Assembly (NCBI RefSeq): GCF_003112575.1
Contig: NZ_BEWC01000001.1
Location: 1,116,001-1,180,000 of the forward strand
DNA length: 64,000 nucleotides
From: Streptomyces ardesiacus
GTDB taxonomy: Bacteria > Actinomycetota > Actinomycetes > Streptomycetales > Streptomycetaceae
Direction: 5' to 3'
In this document: piece after piece, positions 1 through 10,692 of the stretch
How the letters are laid out: every line of letters begins with the position of its first letter
How positions within the stretch are numbered: position 1 is the stretch's first letter
Notes under the pieces: model-generated
Told to the model about the DNA's origin: nothing
The model's input: only the letters and a program-made list of their open reading frames with translations
Databases searched by the model: none
Translations under genes and position numbers: made by a program

Positions 1-1298
<1,298 letters not shown>

Positions 1299-1304
1299 CC
1301 CGCC

Positions 1305-1341
1305 GGTCCGGCCGGCCGCTTGCGCGCAGTCGGCCGGGTCC
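1305..1341. terminator. Possible terminator after xylanase
   Basis: GC-rich imperfect stem (GGTCCGGCCG at 1305-1314 pairing with CGGCCGGGTCC at 1331-1341, one bulged base) 7 bases after the xylanase stop. There is no U-tract, which is common for actinomycete terminators. Confidence 0.35.
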
Positions 1342-1468
1342 GGTCAGAAAACGGCGCGTCCGGCGGAAGTTGGGGCAAAGGGATCGTGGTGGGCGCCCTG
1401 GTGCGTATCGTGGGAACCGGGGACCTCCGCTCCTCCACTCGGCCCCGGACCGGACGGTGAGGCTCGGC

Positions 1469-1897
1469 ATGACTCCGGCGCACGGACCCGACACCGCCGA
1501 CGGCTCCGTCGTGTCCGCGGTGGTGGAGTTCAGGGGCGGATCCGCGATGATCCCCGCCTCCAGGGATGTCGTCCACGGCTTCGTCGCACGCCTCGCCGAG
1601 CGGGGCGTGCAGCTTGCGGACGCGTTCCTGGACGCCGCTCGTCTGGTCGCGAGCGAGCTGGTGACGAACGCGCTGCGCCACGCGCCCGGCCCCTGCCGGC
1701 TGGAGCTGACCCTCGTGGACGACGGTGTGGAGATCGCGGTGACGGACACGGGGGAGGCGTTTCCCACCTTCCTGCCCCGCGACCCCGCGCGGGTCGGCCG
1801 GCACGGGCTGGAGATCGTCACGCGGCTGTGCGACGAGGTCATCACCAAGCCGCACGCGCGGGGCAAGACGGTGTACGCGCGCCTGCCGCTGACCTGA
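1469..1897 (+). CDS. RsbW/SpoIIAB-like anti-sigma ATPase (HATPase_c)
   Basis: A 142-residue GHKL-type ATP-binding protein of the family used in Streptomyces as anti-sigma factors (serine kinases acting on STAS antagonists). The N-box is ELVTNALRHA, the G1 box DTGEA and the G2 region GRHGLEIV. The start is ATG at 1469, which has GGTGAGG 5-11 bases upstream and begins at the domain; an in-frame start at 1370 would add 33 low-complexity residues with no ribosome-binding site. It converges on a STAS gene with only 5 bases between the two stops. Family knowledge suggests the two proteins could be partners, but no sigma factor gene is nearby, so the target is unknown. Confidence 0.85.
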   Translation: MTPAHGPDTADGSVVSAVVEFRGGSAMIPASRDVVHGFVARLAERGVQLADAFLDAARLVASELVTNALRHAPGPCRLELTLVDDGVEIAVTDTGEAFPTFLPRDPARVGRHGLEIVTRLCDEVITKPHARGKTVYARLPLT

Positions 1898-1902
1898 GCG
1901 GG

Positions 1903-2268
1903 TCAGGCGGCGAGGGCCTCCTCCACGCTCGGGTAGCAGGGGATCAGCGCGTCGACGCCCACCAGCCGCAGTACGCGCTCCACGGCGTCACGCGGGGCGG
2001 CGAGCCGCAGCCAGACGCCGCGGGACTCGGCGGCCCGGTGCGCGGAGATGAGGACGTTGATGCCGCTGGAGTCCAGGAAGCCCACCTCACCGAAGTCCAC
2101 CACCGTGCCCGGCGCCGACTCCACCGACGCCAGCAGGACCTCGCGCAGGTGGCCGCTGCCGTCGAGGTCGACCTCTCCGGCGAGGACCACGACGTCGACG
2201 CCGTCACCCGTGGTGGTACGGGTGATCAGCAGCCGTCCCGGTACCGCCGCTCCCTCGATCTCCGTCAC
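1903..2268 (-). CDS. STAS-domain anti-anti-sigma factor
   Basis: A 121-residue STAS protein of the SpoIIAA/RsbV type, which binds anti-sigma ATPases when unphosphorylated. It has the phosphorylation-site loop FLDSSGIN, where the second Ser is the usual target, and the typical VDLDGSGHL strand-helix start. The start is taken as GTG at 2268 because GAGGG lies 6 bases upstream and the STAS fold begins soon after. A longer in-frame start at 2433 adds 55 basic, low-complexity residues. It is tail-to-tail with the HATPase gene (stops 5 bases apart), so antisense overlap of the two transcripts is possible. Confidence 0.85.
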   Translation of the reverse strand: MTEIEGAAVPGRLLITRTTTGDGVDVVVLAGEVDLDGSGHLREVLLASVESAPGTVVDFGEVGFLDSSGINVLISAHRAAESRGVWLRLAAPRDAVERVLRLVGVDALIPCYPSVEEALAA

Positions 2269-2449
2269 GCCGCCCTCAGCTCTCGTGTCGCCGCTTGTGC
2301 CCGGCCCCGTCGTCGGTGGCTTGATGTTAAGGCTCTTCGCCGTCCGCGTGGACCACTTGGGCCGGCCGGAGCGCATGGGCCGGGCCCCCGCCCCCCGGCC
2401 GCCGCGGGCTCGACGCGCGCCGAGGCGTTCCACTGGCTACGGTCGAGGT

Positions 2450-2731
2450 GTGGTGGCACACACATTCGAGGAGCTCGTGCACAAGCGCCGCGCGGCGGAC
2501 CTGGCACAGCACCGGGTCGAGGAGCTGCGCGACTCGTACGGGCCACCGACACAGCACGAGTGGACCCCGCGGCAGTCCCACACCTACGAGACGGCCGTAC
2601 GGGCCTGGCGCGACCTCGACCGGGACGCGCGGACCGCGATGACGGAGTACGTCAAGGAGGGAGGCCAGTCCCAGCACAAGATCGAGGCGAAACTGCGCAA
2701 GGCCGTCCGGGAGGACGACCGGGACATCTGA
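2450..2731 (+). CDS. Small charged hypothetical protein
   Basis: A 93-residue soluble, highly charged, mostly helical protein beginning VVAHTFEELVHKRRA. I do not recognise a family. There is no signal peptide, membrane segment or cysteine. The start could be GTG 2450 or GTG 2453. A TACGGT box at 2438-2443 ends 6 bases before 2450, which fits a leaderless transcript starting at the initiation codon. GAGG at 2445-2448 is too close to act as a normal ribosome-binding site. It is monocistronic and ends at a hairpin shared with glpD. Confidence 0.6.
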   Translation: MVAHTFEELVHKRRAADLAQHRVEELRDSYGPPTQHEWTPRQSHTYETAVRAWRDLDRDARTAMTEYVKEGGQSQHKIEAKLRKAVREDDRDI

Positions 2732-2770
2732 TCGGGCAGGCGGCGCCCGTTCCCGGGCCGCCTGCCGACC

Positions 2771-2823
2771 GGCCGACGCCGTCGGCCCGCCCCGTCCGGC
2801 TCGGCGCCCCAGCCCGCCGAGCC
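2771..2823. terminator. Bidirectional terminator region
   Basis: Two stems lie between convergent genes: GGCCGAC-GCC-GTCGGCC (2771-2787, perfect 7-bp arms) and GGCTCGGC (2798-2805) pairing with GCCGAGCC (2816-2823). They probably serve both the small gene on the left and glpD on the right. Confidence 0.5.
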
Positions 2824-2858
2824 GGGCGGGCGCCGTGCCGGCGGGCCGCCGCGGGGTC

Positions 2859-4496
2859 TCAGCCCCGCTCCGCCGAGAACTCGCCGGTTCCGCCGGTTCC
2901 GCCGAATCCGCCGATCGCGCCGCTCCCGCCGACCTCGCCGACGAGTTCGCGCACGGCGGCCAGGGCCGCCGCGCGGTCCTCGGGGACCAGGCCGACCCGG
3001 GTGCGCCGGTCGAGCACGTCGGCCTCGTCCAGGGCACCCTCGTGACGCAGGGCCCACACCAGTTCGGCCCCGGTGACGGGGTGGCCCGGCAGGATCCGCT
3101 CGGCGAGGCGGGGGTCGCGGGCGGCCAGGGCCTGGACCGCCGGCGCCTCGGTGCCGTAGTGCCGCACCAGGCGACCCGGCGCCCGGACCCGCGCCAGGGC
3201 CTGCGGAGCGGCCGCTCCGACCAGCGGCAGCGCGGCCGTGGGGGAGGGCCCGGCGACGAGACCCCTGGCGGCGACGGCGGTGTCCACGGCGTCCTCGGCC
3301 ATGCGCCGGTACGTGGTGAGCTTGCCGCCGACCACGGTGACGACGCCCTCGGACGAGGTGAGCACGGCGTGCCGGCGCGAGACGTCCGCCGTGCGCGGCC
3401 CCGCACCGTGGCGGTCCGGCGCGGTGGTGTCGAGCAGGGGGCGCAGGCCCGCGAAGGCACCGACCACGTCCTCGCGGTGGACCGGGGCGTCCAGCACCGA
3501 GCCGAGCACGTCGAGCAGGAAGCCCACGTCCGTCTCCGGCACCTCGGGCACGTCCGGGACGTCCCCGTCCACGGGCTCGTCGGTCAGGCCGACGTAGACG
3601 CGGCCGTCGCCCTGGGGCAGGACGAGGACGAAGCGGTTGGTCTCGCCGGGGACCGGCACGTGCAGACCGGCCGGGAGCGGGCCGAGGCGCTCGGAGCGCA
3701 GGACGAGGTGGGTGCCGCGGGAGGGGCGGATCCGGATGCCGTCCACGAGGGCACCGGCCCACACCCCGGAGGCGTTGACCACCGCGCGGGCCCGTATCAC
3801 CCCCTCCTCGCCGGTCAGCTCGTCCCGCACGCGGGCGCCGGACCCGGTCAGCTCCAGGGCCCTGACCCGGGTCAGGATCCGGGCTCCGCGGGCCGCGGCG
3901 GTCCGGGCCAGCGCCGTCACCAGCCGGGCGTCGTCGGTGAGCCGGCCGTCCCAGGAGAGCAGCCCGCCGCGCAGCCCGTCCGGGCGCAGCACCGGGGCGA
4001 GGTGGCGGGTCTCCACGGCGGACAGGCGCCGCGGCGCGGGCAGCGTGGCCCGCGCGGTGCGCGCCGCCAGCCGCAGGGCGTCGCCGGCCCGGAACCCCGC
4101 CCAGGCCAGCGCACCCTGACCGCGGGAGACCAGGGGTGTGAGCGGCAGGACGAAGGGCTGTGCGCGCACCAGGTGGGGGGCCGTGCGCTCCATCAGCACG
4201 CCGCGCTCCACCGCGCTCTCGTGGGCGACGTCCACCTGCGCGGAGGCGAGGTAGCGCAGGCCCCCGTGGACGAGCTTGGAGCTCCAGCGGGAGGTGCCGA
4301 AGGCCAGGTCGTGGGCGTCCACGGCGGCGACGCTCAGGCCCCGGGCGGCGGCGTCCAGGGCGGCACCGGCACCGGTCGCGCCGAGGCCCACGACGAGGAC
4401 GTCCACTTCGGGGCCGCCGACGGTGTCGGCCACCTCGCGCGAGCGCCGCGCGGCGGACAGGGAGGCCCCGGCTGCGGGGCGGTCGGCGGGGCTCAT
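2859..4496 (-). CDS. glpD: Glycerol-3-phosphate dehydrogenase, FAD-dependent
   Basis: 545-residue membrane-associated flavoenzyme oxidising sn-glycerol 3-phosphate to dihydroxyacetone phosphate with electron transfer to quinone. The Rossmann FAD motif VVGLGATGAG is near residue 33, followed by the GlpD signature GTSRWSSKLVHGGLRYL. A DAO domain spans the first two thirds and a helical GlpD C-terminal domain (about 400-525) follows. The last 25 residues are a Gly/Thr-rich tail (GGTGGTGEF). Start ATG 4496 overlaps the upstream tetR stop as ATGA, so the two are translationally coupled and the TetR protein is the likely regulator. Across the divergent promoter lie an alkylglycerone-phosphate-synthase-like gene and a diacylglycerol kinase, which suggests a role in glycerolipid supply rather than glycerol catabolism: no glycerol kinase or facilitator is present. 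Confidence 0.93.
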   Translation of the reverse strand: MSPADRPAAGASLSAARRSREVADTVGGPEVDVLVVGLGATGAGAALDAAARGLSVAAVDAHDLAFGTSRWSSKLVHGGLRYLASAQVDVAHESAVERGVLMERTAPHLVRAQPFVLPLTPLVSRGQGALAWAGFRAGDALRLAARTARATLPAPRRLSAVETRHLAPVLRPDGLRGGLLSWDGRLTDDARLVTALARTAAARGARILTRVRALELTGSGARVRDELTGEEGVIRARAVVNASGVWAGALVDGIRIRPSRGTHLVLRSERLGPLPAGLHVPVPGETNRFVLVLPQGDGRVYVGLTDEPVDGDVPDVPEVPETDVGFLLDVLGSVLDAPVHREDVVGAFAGLRPLLDTTAPDRHGAGPRTADVSRRHAVLTSSEGVVTVVGGKLTTYRRMAEDAVDTAVAARGLVAGPSPTAALPLVGAAAPQALARVRAPGRLVRHYGTEAPAVQALAARDPRLAERILPGHPVTGAELVWALRHEGALDEADVLDRRTRVGLVPEDRAAALAAVRELVGEVGGSGAIGGFGGTGGTGEFSAERG

Positions 4497-5110
4497 GGCG
4501 TCAGGGTCCTCTCCAGGATGGTGCGCAGTTCCGCGAGGAGGGCCGCGGGGCTCAGTCCGGCGTCGTCCTCGTCGGTCATGGTCCGCAGCGACAGGGCGAA
4601 GGACTGGACGACCAGCAGCACCGACCGGGCCTGCGCCCCGGTGTGCGTCCGGCGCACCGACCCGTCGGCGTGGCCCTCCTCCAGCGCGTCGGCCAGCAGC
4701 TCCAGCAGGGCCTCCTGGCTCGCCCCGCGCCGGTCGAGGACGTAGGGCAGGAGCAGTTCGGGGTCGACGTCGACGATCTTGCGGAAGAGCGGGTGGGCGC
4801 GGAACGCCTCCACCCCCGCCACCAGGCCCTCGACGATGCGCGAGTGGGTGCCGGTGCCCTCGCCGGGCGCCGGGATCGCGCCGGTGGCGACCGCGATCCA
4901 CTCCCGGGTCATCAGGTCGCCGACCAGGGAGCGCACGTCCGGCCAGCGCCGGTACAGCGTCATCCGGGAGACGCCGGCGCGGCGGGCGACGTCGGTCATC
5001 GTCGTACGGCGCACGCCGACGGCCATCACGCAGTCGCGCACGGCGTCCAGCACCGTGTCGTTGTCCGCGGGGGTCTGTCTGCTCGCATGGTTGTGACGGT
5101 TGGGCGTCAT
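4493..5110 (-). CDS. TetR-family regulator of glpD
   Basis: 205-residue TetR repressor. The N-terminal helix-turn-helix includes MTDVARRAGVSRMTLYRRW (about residues 39-57); the ligand domain is generic. It is the first gene of a two-gene unit with glpD (ATGA overlap). The ATG at 5110 has no Shine-Dalgarno sequence. A TACACT box sits 7 bases upstream on the minus strand, consistent with a leaderless transcript. It probably represses itself and perhaps the divergent gene at 5182. Ligand unknown. Confidence 0.88.
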   Translation of the reverse strand: MTPNRHNHASRQTPADNDTVLDAVRDCVMAVGVRRTTMTDVARRAGVSRMTLYRRWPDVRSLVGDLMTREWIAVATGAIPAPGEGTGTHSRIVEGLVAGVEAFRAHPLFRKIVDVDPELLLPYVLDRRGASQEALLELLADALEEGHADGSVRRTHTGAQARSVLLVVQSFALSLRTMTDEDDAGLSPAALLAELRTILERTLTP

Positions 5111-5124
5111 GTGTCACAGTGTAA
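5110..5124. promoter_or_regulatory. Candidate TetR operator at the tetR-glpD / divergent promoter
   Basis: TGTGTCACA (5110-5118) is a short palindrome, followed at once by GTGTAAC, directly at the tetR start codon and covering its putative -10 box. Position favours autoregulation, but symmetry is imperfect over the full 15 bases. Confidence 0.3.
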
Positions 5125-5181
5125 CGCCCCGCGGGGCGGTGCGGACGGCATCCCTCGACACGACCGTGAGGACGACAGGCC

Positions 5182-6780
5182 ATGGACATGCTGTGGAACG
5201 GCTGGGGCGACCCGGACAGGGCGACGCCGCTGCCCGACACGGTGACCGGACTGCTGCGCGAACTGCTCGGCGTCGCACCCCGCGAGGACACCGCGCTCCC
5301 CCTGGCAGAGATCGAGGTGCCCGGGCCGCCGCTGGGCGAGGACGCCCGCCGTGCGCTGGAGGCGGCCGTCGGCGGCCGTGCCGGGGACGTGCGCACGGAC
5401 GCCGAGGGCCGCATCCGGCACACCCGCGGCAAGTCCACCCCCGACCTGCTGCGGATGCGGGCCGGCGACACCGCCGACGCCCCGGCCGCCGTCGTCCTGC
5501 CGGACGGCCACGACGAGGTCCTCGCCGTACTGGCCGCCTGCGCGGAACACCGCCTGGCCCTCGTCCCCTTCGGCGGCGGCACCTCCGTCGTCGGCGGCCT
5601 CGCCCCCGGACGCGACGGCGCGTTCGTCGCCCTCGACCTGCGCCGCATGAACCGCCTGCTCGACCTCGACGAGGTCTCCCGCACCGCCACGCTCCAGCCC
5701 GGCCTGCGCGCCCCCGAGGCCGAGGCGCTGCTCGCCGAACACGGGTACACCCTCGGCCACTTCCCCCAGTCCTACGAGTGGGCCACCCTCGGCGGCTTCG
5801 CCGCGACCCGCTCCAGCGGACAGGCCTCCGCCGGGTACGGCCGCTTCGACGAGATGGTCCTCGCCCTCACCCTCGCCACCCCCGAGGGCACCCTCGAGAC
5901 GGGCCGCGCCCCCCGCTCGGCCGCCGGACCCGACCTGCGCCAGCTCGTCCTGGGCTCCGAGGGAGCCTTCGGTGTCATCACCTCCGTCACCGTGCGCGTA
6001 CGGCCCCGGCCGGCGGTCCGCCGCTACGAGGGCTGGCGCTTCGCCTCCTTCGACGAGGGCGCCGCCGCCCTGCGCCGCCTCGCCCAGGACGGTCCCCGGC
6101 CCACGGTGCTGCGCCTGTCCGACGAGACCGAGACCCTGATCGGCCTCGCGCAGCCCGACGCCATCGGCGCCTCCCTGGAACAGCCGGACGCCGGCTGCCT
6201 CGCGGTCGTCGGTTTCGAGGGCACCGAGGAGGACACCGCCCACCGCCGCGAGGGCGCCGCCGCCGTCCTGCGCGCGTGCGGCGGCACCTTCGCCGGTGAC
6301 GGACCCGGGGAGCGCTGGGCCCACGGCCGTTACGCGGCGCCGTACCTGCGCGACTCCCTGCTGGACGCCGGCGCGCTGGCCGAGACCCTGGAGACGGCGG
6401 CCTACTGGTCCCGCCTGCCCGCCCTCTACGCCGCCGTCCGCGAGGCGCTCACCGCCACCCTCACCGAGTCCGGCACCCCGCCCCTGGTCATGTGCCACAT
6501 CTCGCACGTCTACGAGAACGGCGCCTCCCTCTACTTCACGGTCGTCTCCGCCCAGGGCGAGGACGCCGTGGCGCACTGGACCCGGGCCAAGCACGCCGCC
6601 AACGACGCGATCCTCGCCGCGGGCGGCACCATCACCCACCACCACGCCGTCGGCACCGACCACCGCGACTGGTACGCCCGGGAGGCGGGCCCCCTGGGCG
6701 TCGGGGCCCTGCGCGCCGTCAAGCGCACCTTGGACCCCGACGGACTGCTCAACCCGGGCGTCCTGCTGCCCGCGGACTGA
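5182..6780 (+). CDS. FAD-binding oxidase, alkylglycerone-phosphate synthase-like
   Basis: 532-residue VAO/PCMH-fold flavoprotein. An FAD_binding_4 domain (about residues 100-275) contains the PFGGGTSVVGG loop, and an FAD_oxidase_C domain ends with DPDGLLNPGVLLP. Near the C-terminus lies HHHAVGTDHRDW, the His-rich motif characteristic of alkyldihydroxyacetonephosphate synthase and its bacterial relatives, rather than of D-lactate dehydrogenases. The family builds ether bonds on acyl-DHAP, though bacterial members are mostly untested. It lies upstream of a diacylglycerol kinase and divergent from glpD, which makes DHAP. A lipid role is therefore inferred, not shown. Confidence 0.82.
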   Translation: MDMLWNGWGDPDRATPLPDTVTGLLRELLGVAPREDTALPLAEIEVPGPPLGEDARRALEAAVGGRAGDVRTDAEGRIRHTRGKSTPDLLRMRAGDTADAPAAVVLPDGHDEVLAVLAACAEHRLALVPFGGGTSVVGGLAPGRDGAFVALDLRRMNRLLDLDEVSRTATLQPGLRAPEAEALLAEHGYTLGHFPQSYEWATLGGFAATRSSGQASAGYGRFDEMVLALTLATPEGTLETGRAPRSAAGPDLRQLVLGSEGAFGVITSVTVRVRPRPAVRRYEGWRFASFDEGAAALRRLAQDGPRPTVLRLSDETETLIGLAQPDAIGASLEQPDAGCLAVVGFEGTEEDTAHRREGAAAVLRACGGTFAGDGPGERWAHGRYAAPYLRDSLLDAGALAETLETAAYWSRLPALYAAVREALTATLTESGTPPLVMCHISHVYENGASLYFTVVSAQGEDAVAHWTRAKHAANDAILAAGGTITHHHAVGTDHRDWYAREAGPLGVGALRAVKRTLDPDGLLNPGVLLPAD

Positions 6781-6852
6781 CCCCGCCCGGCCGACAGCCG
6801 CCACCCCGTGAGACAACAGTCCGGCACCATCCGTCAGCCCGGAGGCACCTCG

Positions 6853-7734
6853 ATGCGACAGTTCACCGCCGTCGTCAACCCCACCGCGGGCGGCGCCACC
6901 TCGGCCGCCGCGCTCCTCGGGGTGGCCCGGCTGCTGCGGGAGGCCGGGGCGGAACTGGAGACCGAGTACAGCCACAGCCTCGCCCACGCCCGCGAACTCG
7001 CCCGGCGGGCCGGGCAGTCGGGGCGGGTGGTGCTCGCCGTGGGCGGCGACGGCATGGCGGGCGGGATCGGCGGCGCCCTCAGCGGCACCGCGGCCGTGCT
7101 CGGGCTCGTCCCGGCCGGGCGCGGCAACGATTTCGCCCGCGCCCTGAACCTGCCCGCCGAACCGGCCGCGCTGGCCGAGGTGCTGTTGCACGGCGAGCCC
7201 CGCCCCGTGGACACCGTCGAGGTCACCTCCGCCGTCCACGACCGCACCGTCGTCCTCGGCAGCGTGTACGCCGGTGTCGACGCGCTGGCCAACCGGCACG
7301 CCAACGCCACGCGCCTGCTGCGCGGGGCCGCCTCGTACTACGTGGGCGCGGTCCGGGCCGTCGCGGGCTGGCGCGCGACGCGCTACCGCGTCACGGTCGA
7401 CGGCGAGGAGCACGCCTTCACCGGCTACACGGTGGTCGCCGCCAACTCCGGCTACTACGGCTTCAACCGCCTCATCGCCCCCTCCGCCCGCGTGGACGAC
7501 GGGCTGCTCGACGTGGTGATGATCCACCGGGCACCGCGACGGCTGTTCTTCGCCCTGATGAACGAACTGGCGACGGGCGCCCACGTCCACCGGCCCCAAG
7601 TACGGGTCCTGCGCGGCCGGGAGGTCCGCATCGAGGCCGACCGGGCGATACCCTACGGCGCCGACGGCGAGGTCGAGGCCGTCGTGCCCGTCACGGCCCG
7701 GGTGCTGCCCGGCGCGCTGCGCGTCCTGTGCTGA
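6853..7734 (+). CDS. Diacylglycerol kinase / YegS-BmrU-like lipid kinase
   Basis: 293-residue DAGK catalytic-domain protein phosphorylating diacylglycerol or a related lipid with ATP. It shows the entry motif VVNPTAGG, the nucleotide loop VGGDG and GRGNDFAR. The chosen start is ATG 6853 (GGAGG 8 bases upstream); an in-frame GTG at 6808 lacks a ribosome-binding site. It lies 72 bases after the flavoenzyme gene, probably in the same transcript. Substrate within the lipid class cannot be told from sequence. Confidence 0.9.
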   Translation: MRQFTAVVNPTAGGATSAAALLGVARLLREAGAELETEYSHSLAHARELARRAGQSGRVVLAVGGDGMAGGIGGALSGTAAVLGLVPAGRGNDFARALNLPAEPAALAEVLLHGEPRPVDTVEVTSAVHDRTVVLGSVYAGVDALANRHANATRLLRGAASYYVGAVRAVAGWRATRYRVTVDGEEHAFTGYTVVAANSGYYGFNRLIAPSARVDDGLLDVVMIHRAPRRLFFALMNELATGAHVHRPQVRVLRGREVRIEADRAIPYGADGEVEAVVPVTARVLPGALRVLC

Positions 7735-7814
7735 ACCCCTGAATCCCTGAATCTCCGAGCCCCTGAGCCCCTGAGCCCGGTCACCCGGCCCCCGAACGCG
7801 GCCCGCGCACCCGG

Positions 7815-7840
7815 CCCTTGGACACGGCCCTTGGACACGG
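7815..7840. repeat. Tandem 13-bp repeat x2
   Basis: CCCTTGGACACGG occurs twice head-to-tail (7815-7827, 7828-7840) in the convergent space before the catalase terminator. The preceding 60 bases also contain loose repeats of CCCTGA. No gene is visible here. Confidence 0.8.
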
Positions 7841-7842
7841 CA

Positions 7843-7874
7843 GGGGCCGGGCACCGGCACCGGTGCCCGGCCCC
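7843..7874. terminator. Bidirectional terminator between lipid kinase and catalase
   Basis: Perfect 15-bp inverted repeat (GGGGCCGGGCACCGG at 7843-7857, complement at 7860-7874) with a 2-base centre, located between the two convergent stop codons. Confidence 0.85.
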
Positions 7875-7886
7875 GCGGTCCGGGGA

Positions 7887-10166
<2,280 letters not shown>

Positions 10167-10302
10167 CGGCCTTTCTCCGTTTCTGGGCGGGCCGCTGCAC
10201 GCGCCCGTTCGTGTTCGAGTACCGACTGCCGTGGTGGGCCGTGACCGCGTACCCAGCGTGCGGAACTCAAGGCATGGGCGGGAGGAACGGAGGCGGCGGC
10301 AC

Positions 10303-10530
10303 TCAGGTGATGGTCCGTCCGTCGTGGACGCCGCCCCGGCAGAGCTGCGTGAAGGAGCCGCTCCCGTCCCCGTCCGCCGAAATGACGATCACTCCGCCGC
10401 CCCCGACGCACTCGGCCGCCGTCACGTCGCCCGGCAGGCCCGGGACACGGGGCACCGCGGCCTGGGCCCCGGCGGCGCCCAGGACCCACAGGGCCGCGGC
10501 CGCGATCACGGTGCACGACGACTTGCGCAT
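10303..10530 (-). CDS. Small secreted hypothetical protein
   Basis: 75 residues with a clear signal peptide (MRKSSCTVIAAAALWVLGAA, cleavage near AQA-A at about 23-24). The mature peptide of about 50 residues has two cysteines (AEC, QLC) that could form one disulfide, and a Gly-rich stretch. Good ribosome-binding site (GAAGGAG) before ATG 10530. It resembles small exported actinomycete proteins of unknown role. It lacks the chaplin hydrophobic core, so I do not call it a chaplin. Confidence 0.7.
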   Translation of the reverse strand: MRKSSCTVIAAAALWVLGAAGAQAAVPRVPGLPGDVTAAECVGGGGVIVISADGDGSGSFTQLCRGGVHDGRTIT

Positions 10531-10624
10531 GGAGACGGCTCCTTCTCACGGGTGCCGTCCCAGCGTCACCGGCCCGGGCACGGCCCGCCACCGGGGACGT
10601 GCGTGCGGGGGAGCGGGCACGCCG

Positions 10625-10652
10625 GAGGGCCCCGGCCGCGGCCGGGGCCCTC
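10625..10652. terminator. Terminator of the carbohydrate operon
   Basis: Perfect 13-bp stem (GAGGGCCCCGGCC at 10625-10637 and complement at 10640-10652), 40 bases beyond the stop of the last operon gene on the minus strand. Confidence 0.75.
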
Positions 10653-10692
10653 GAAAGCGCGGTGACGGGCCGGGGGCGGATCCGAACGGCCC

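Noticed and set aside
2859..5750. 963-codon minus-strand frame joining glpD to upstream sequence
   Set aside because: Upstream 400 codons are out-of-frame reading of tetR and of the divergent flavoenzyme gene; glpD starts at ATG 4496.
10303..10530. Short chaplin
   Set aside because: Signal peptide and two Cys are present, but the chaplin hydrophobic core and typical Gly-Asn motifs are missing.
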